A DNA stretch of 8,357 nucleotides from Comamonadaceae bacterium. GTDB lineage: Bacteria; Pseudomonadota; Gammaproteobacteria; Burkholderiales; Burkholderiaceae_C. Made by a program: the position numbers and the translations under genes. Position 1 is the stretch's first letter. Each line of letters starts with the position of its first letter. The stretch lies in assembly GCA_947451445.1 (NCBI GenBank), contig CANFZJ010000123.1:1-8357 (forward strand). Reading direction: 5' to 3'. Below the pieces are notes generated by a model that did no database searches, was not told where the DNA came from, and was given only the letters and a program-made list of their open reading frames with translations. Of the stretch, positions 6,572 to 8,357 are shown one piece after another.

Positions 6572-7648
6572 ATGAGCTTTCTGGAACTACACGCCGTCCG
6601 TAAAAGCTACGGCCCCGCAGTCGCGCTGGCCGGGGTCGATCTGCACGTGCCCGCAGGCAGCCGCACCGCCATCGTCGGCCCGTCGGGCTCGGGCAAAACC
6701 ACCTTGCTGCGCATCATCGCGGGCTTTGAAGCGCCCGACGTGGGCCGCGTCAGCCTGGGCGGCCAGCCGCTGGCCGACGGCCCCAACGCCGTGCCCGCCC
6801 ACCAGCGTGGCATTGGCTTTGTGCCGCAAGAGGGCGCGCTGTTTCCCCACCTCAGCGTGGCCGACAACGTGGGCTTTGGCCTGGCCCGCAACGCGCCCGA
6901 CCGCAGCCAGCGCATTACCGAGCTGATGCGCATGGTGGCGCTGGACCCGGCCATGTTGACCCGTCGCCCGCACGAGCTGTCGGGCGGCCAGCAGCAGCGT
7001 GTGGCTTTGGCCCGCGCGCTGGCCCAGCGGCCGCGCCTGATGCTGCTGGACGAACCTTTTTCGGCCCTGGACACCGGCCTGCGCGCCAGCACCCGCAAAG
7101 CCGTGGCCCAGTTGCTGGGCGCAGCGGGCATCACCACCATCTTGGTCACCCACGACCAGGCCGAAGCCCTGTCGTTTGCCGACCAGGTGGCCGTGATGCG
7201 CGCCGGGCGGCTGGCCCAGGTGGGCCCGCCGCACGCGCTCTATCTGCGCCCGGTAGACCCGGCCACTGCCCAGTTTTTGGGCGAAACCATTGTGCTGCCC
7301 GCCCAGATAAATCAAGGCTGGGCCACCTGTGCCCTGGGCGTCATTGCCGCCAACGACCCGCAGCGCAAGGGGGCCGTGCAGATCATGTTGCGCCCCGAGC
7401 AGTTTCATCTCACCCCCGTGCCCGCCGACCCGTTGGACCTGGACGGTGAAGCCTGTCTGGGTGTCGTCGAAGAGGTGGACTTTGGCGGCGCGCTGTGCGG
7501 CCTGACCGTGCGCCTGCTGGGCGATGCCCAGGCCGCCACCGCCCCGTTGTTGGTGCGCAGCCCGGCCATCCACATTCCGCCTGTGGGGGCTACGGTGCAA
7601 ATCACCGTGCAAGGCCAGGCCCATGTTTTTTCTGCGGCCGATGTGTAA
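6572..7648 (+). CDS. fbpC: Ferric iron ABC transporter, ATP-binding protein FbpC
   Basis: Cytoplasmic ATPase that drives Fe3+ uptake through FbpB; 358 residues. All nucleotide-binding motifs are intact: Walker A GPSGSGKTT (36-44), Q-loop Gln86 (VPQEGALFPHLSV), signature LSGGQQQRVALARAL (136-150), Walker B LMLLDEP (156-162), D-loop SALD (164-167) and switch His194 (LVTHDQAEAL). The C-terminal part, about 238-355, is a TOBE-like regulatory domain (IMLRPEQFHL at 271-280), as in the CysA/PotA/FbpC group. Length fits FbpC. Its ATG follows the fbpB stop by only 3 nt, with no strong Shine-Dalgarno, which suggests translational coupling. A terminator-like hairpin lies about 200 nt downstream. Confidence 0.95.
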   Translation: MSFLELHAVRKSYGPAVALAGVDLHVPAGSRTAIVGPSGSGKTTLLRIIAGFEAPDVGRVSLGGQPLADGPNAVPAHQRGIGFVPQEGALFPHLSVADNVGFGLARNAPDRSQRITELMRMVALDPAMLTRRPHELSGGQQQRVALARALAQRPRLMLLDEPFSALDTGLRASTRKAVAQLLGAAGITTILVTHDQAEALSFADQVAVMRAGRLAQVGPPHALYLRPVDPATAQFLGETIVLPAQINQGWATCALGVIAANDPQRKGAVQIMLRPEQFHLTPVPADPLDLDGEACLGVVEEVDFGGALCGLTVRLLGDAQAATAPLLVRSPAIHIPPVGATVQITVQGQAHVFSAADV

Positions 7649-7658
7649 ATAGTTGTAA

Positions 7659-7675
7659 ATTGGTTGTCAACCGAT
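7659..7675. promoter_or_regulatory. 17-bp palindrome, possible operator
   Basis: ATTGGTTGTCAACCGAT is symmetrical except for its centre and one base pair. It lies 10 nt after the fbpC stop and 22 nt before the first small ORF start, and contains a TTGTCA that could serve as a -35. The shape resembles GntR-type operators, but no regulator gene is nearby and no good -10 follows, so the call is weak. Confidence 0.3.
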
Positions 7676-7696
7676 GGGCGGGTTGCTCCGTTGTAG

Positions 7697-7762
7697 ATGC
7701 ACAAGGAGCATCCCCACCATGACCACGATCTACACCAACCCCACCTACAACTGGCCCTCTGA
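7697..7762 (+). other. overlapping His-rich 21-codon ORF
   Basis: In a different frame from the 7719 ORF, ATG 7697 opens a 21-residue frame beginning MHKEHPHHDHDLHQPH, with seven histidines. The AAGGAG ribosome binding site of the 7719 ORF lies inside it, and no Shine-Dalgarno precedes its own ATG. It may be a chance product of the CAC/CAT-rich leader, or a leader peptide for 7719. Confidence 0.2.
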
Positions 7763-7796
7763 CGACCGCGACCGTCGCCGCGCGCCAGCCCGCTAA
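7719..7796 (+). CDS. putative 25-residue small protein
   Basis: ATG 7719 is preceded by AAGGAG (7703-7708) with a 10-nt spacer, a genuine-looking ribosome binding site. It encodes a 25-residue peptide beginning MTTIYTNPTYNWPSDD and ending in an Arg-rich tail RDRRRAPAR. Codons are host-like (mostly C/G third bases). It is followed by a GC-rich structured stretch and a clear terminator at 7849, so it could be its own short transcript or the 3' part of the fbp mRNA. No family is recognised. A +1 shift at the stop would continue for 21 more codons (KPATGQSPGIPGAV...) to a TGA at 7858 in the terminator loop, so it may instead be a frameshifted 46-residue gene. Confidence 0.45.
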   Translation: MTTIYTNPTYNWPSDDRDRRRAPAR

Positions 7797-7848
7797 ACCG
7801 GCCACGGGGCAGTCCCCCGGCATCCCCGGCGCGGTGAATTCCCCGAAC

Positions 7849-7878
7849 AACGGCAGCTGAGGCTGCCGTTTTGCTTTT
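7849..7878 (+). terminator. rho-independent terminator
   Basis: A 9-bp stem AACGGCAGC / GCTGCCGTT (7849-7857, 7862-7870) with a TGAG loop is followed by a T-rich tail TTTTGCTTTT overlapping the end of the stem. It ends the small-ORF transcript and probably the fbpABC mRNA. Confidence 0.85.
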
Positions 7879-7898
7879 GTGGATTAAATGGGCTGTTG

Positions 7899-7939
7899 GC
7901 ACAGGTAGGGTGTGCGGCAGCAGCTATGAATTAGATAGT
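7899..7939 (+). repeat. dispersed two-hairpin repeat, copy B
   Basis: First hairpin GCACA (7899-7903) / TGTGC (7911-7915). Four nt later comes the core GCAGCTATGAATTAGATAGT (7920-7939), identical to copy A at 18 of 20 positions. The last base change keeps pairing as G-T. Confidence 0.7.
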
Positions 7940-7944
7940 GGTTA

Positions 7945-7974
7945 AATAAAACGGCACCCATGGGTGCCATTTTA
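7945..7974. terminator. bidirectional terminator between fbp side and glcB
   Basis: The perfect 16-bp palindrome GGCACCCATGGGTGCC (7953-7968) is flanked by AATAAAAC on the left and ATTTTAT on the right. Each strand therefore has a hairpin followed by a T-run: TTTT on plus, GTTTTATT on minus. It suits termination of glcB from the right and a backup stop for transcripts from the left. Confidence 0.85.
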
Positions 7975-7992
7975 TATGAAATCAGGCTTTTA

Positions 7993-8032
7993 CGCACAGT
8001 GGATGTGCGCAAGCAGCTATTAATTCAGTAGC
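7993..8032 (+). repeat. dispersed two-hairpin repeat, copy C
   Basis: First hairpin CGCACA (7993-7998) / TGTGCG (8004-8009), 5-nt loop. Three nt later comes the core GCAGCTATTAATTCAGTAGC (8013-8032). It differs from copies A and B at several positions but keeps the GCTAT/GTAGC pairing through one T-G wobble. It ends 8 nt before the glcB stop, so it lies in the glcB 3' untranslated region. Confidence 0.7.
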
Positions 8033-8039
8033 GCAATGG

Positions 8040-8357
8040 TCAAGCCGTACCCGCCTTCACCTTCAGCCGCCAGGCGTGCAGCAGCGGCTCGGTGTAGCCA
8101 CTGGGTTGTTCCAGGCCCTTAAACACCAAATCGCACGCCGCTTTGTACGCCGCGCTGGTAGTGAAGTGGCCTGCCATCGGTTGGTACAGCGGGTCGCCCG
8201 CGTTCTGGCCGTCCACCACGGCGGCCATGCGCTCGAAGGTTTCGGTGATTTGGGCGGCGGTGACCACGCCGTGCAGCAGCCAATTCGCCATGTGCTGGCT
8301 GCTGATGCGCAGGGTGGCGCGGTCTTCCATCAGGCCGACGTTGTGGATGTCGGGCAC
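8040..8357 (-). CDS. glcB: Malate synthase G, C-terminal fragment (5' part outside window)
   Basis: Condenses glyoxylate with acetyl-CoA to give malate in the glyoxylate/glycolate pathway; cytoplasmic. Only the last 105 residues are visible and the frame is open at the right edge. They closely follow the C-terminus of Escherichia coli GlcB as I recall it: LMEDRATLRISSQHMANWLLHG, then VVDGQNAGDPLYQPMAG, and SGYTEPLLHAWRLK at the end. The Asp in MEDRATLR corresponds by counting back from the C-terminus to E. coli Asp631, the catalytic base, so the active site is intact in the visible part. The full protein should be about 720-730 residues, so most of it lies to the right. Transcription runs leftward into the bidirectional terminator at 7945-7974. 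Confidence 0.95.
   Translation of the reverse strand: MPDIHNVGLMEDRATLRISSQHMANWLLHGVVTAAQITETFERMAAVVDGQNAGDPLYQPMAGHFTTSAAYKAACDLVFKGLEQPSGYTEPLLHAWRLKVKAGTA

Larger units (their letters stand above)
7649..8039. other. convergent intergenic region between fbpC and glcB
   Basis: This stretch of about 390 nt separates two convergent transcription units. From left to right it holds a GGTTG-T-CAACC palindrome, two overlapping small ORFs with one good ribosome binding site, a rho-independent terminator, repeat copy B, a bidirectional terminator and repeat copy C. There is no conventional gene. Confidence 0.75.

Noticed and set aside
6587..7624. 345-codon minus-strand frame over fbpC
   Set aside because: Shadow of a canonical ABC ATPase on the plus strand.
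7602..7850. 82-codon minus-strand frame after fbpC
   Set aside because: Overlaps fbpC and the structured small-ORF unit, with no ribosome binding site; composition resembles a chance frame.
2946..8032. CRISPR array
   Set aside because: The three similar repeats are irregularly spaced (about 4.9 kb and then about 90 nt apart) and form hairpins; there are no regular spacers and no cas gene.

Overview
The window reads as chromosomal DNA of a GC-rich betaproteobacterium, most likely a member of the Comamonadaceae (Burkholderiales; Rhodoferax- or Acidovorax-like). The basis is the strong G/C third-position bias, the family content, and three copies of an AGCTAT...ATAGC intergenic repeat that I recall from Comamonadaceae genomes (recall, not checked).

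Layout. (1) Bases 1-2851, minus strand: a compact three-gene cluster read right to left. It holds a 72-residue cysteine-rich CWC protein, a MscS-type mechanosensitive channel with a C-terminal cyclic-nucleotide-binding domain that overlaps the CWC gene by 7 nt, and then the start of an EmrB/QacA-type (DHA2) major facilitator exporter that runs off the left edge. (2) Bases 2852-3141: a divergent intergenic region with inverted repeats and one copy of the dispersed repeat. (3) Bases 3142-3807, plus: an unrecognised secreted or membrane-anchored 221-residue protein, closed by a 20-bp hairpin. (4) Bases 3865-7648, plus: a ferric-iron ABC importer, FbpA (periplasmic binding protein), FbpB (fused two-domain permease) and FbpC (ATPase). 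A promoter -10 element with a Fur-box-like site just downstream precedes it. (5) Bases 7649-8039: an RNA-structure-rich interval between convergent genes, with overlapping small ORFs, a rho-independent terminator, a bidirectional terminator and two more repeat copies. (6) Bases 8040-8357, minus: the C-terminal 105 residues of malate synthase G (glcB), cut by the right edge.

The iron importer is a self-contained operon: FbpA captures Fe3+ in the periplasm through a His/Glu/Tyr-Tyr set, FbpB carries it across the inner membrane, FbpC powers transport, and Fur probably represses the set when iron is plentiful. The minus-strand cluster joins a stress/osmotic channel that appears able to sense cNMP with a small Cys-rich protein and an exporter; the functional link is not known.

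I found no transposase, integrase, phage gene, CRISPR array, tRNA or rRNA. Most of the window is ordinary housekeeping/transport DNA. The least-explained parts are the CWC/channel coupling, the hypothetical protein at 3142, the possible 9-codon leader in front of the exporter, the small-ORF unit at 7697-7878 and the two-hairpin repeat family.
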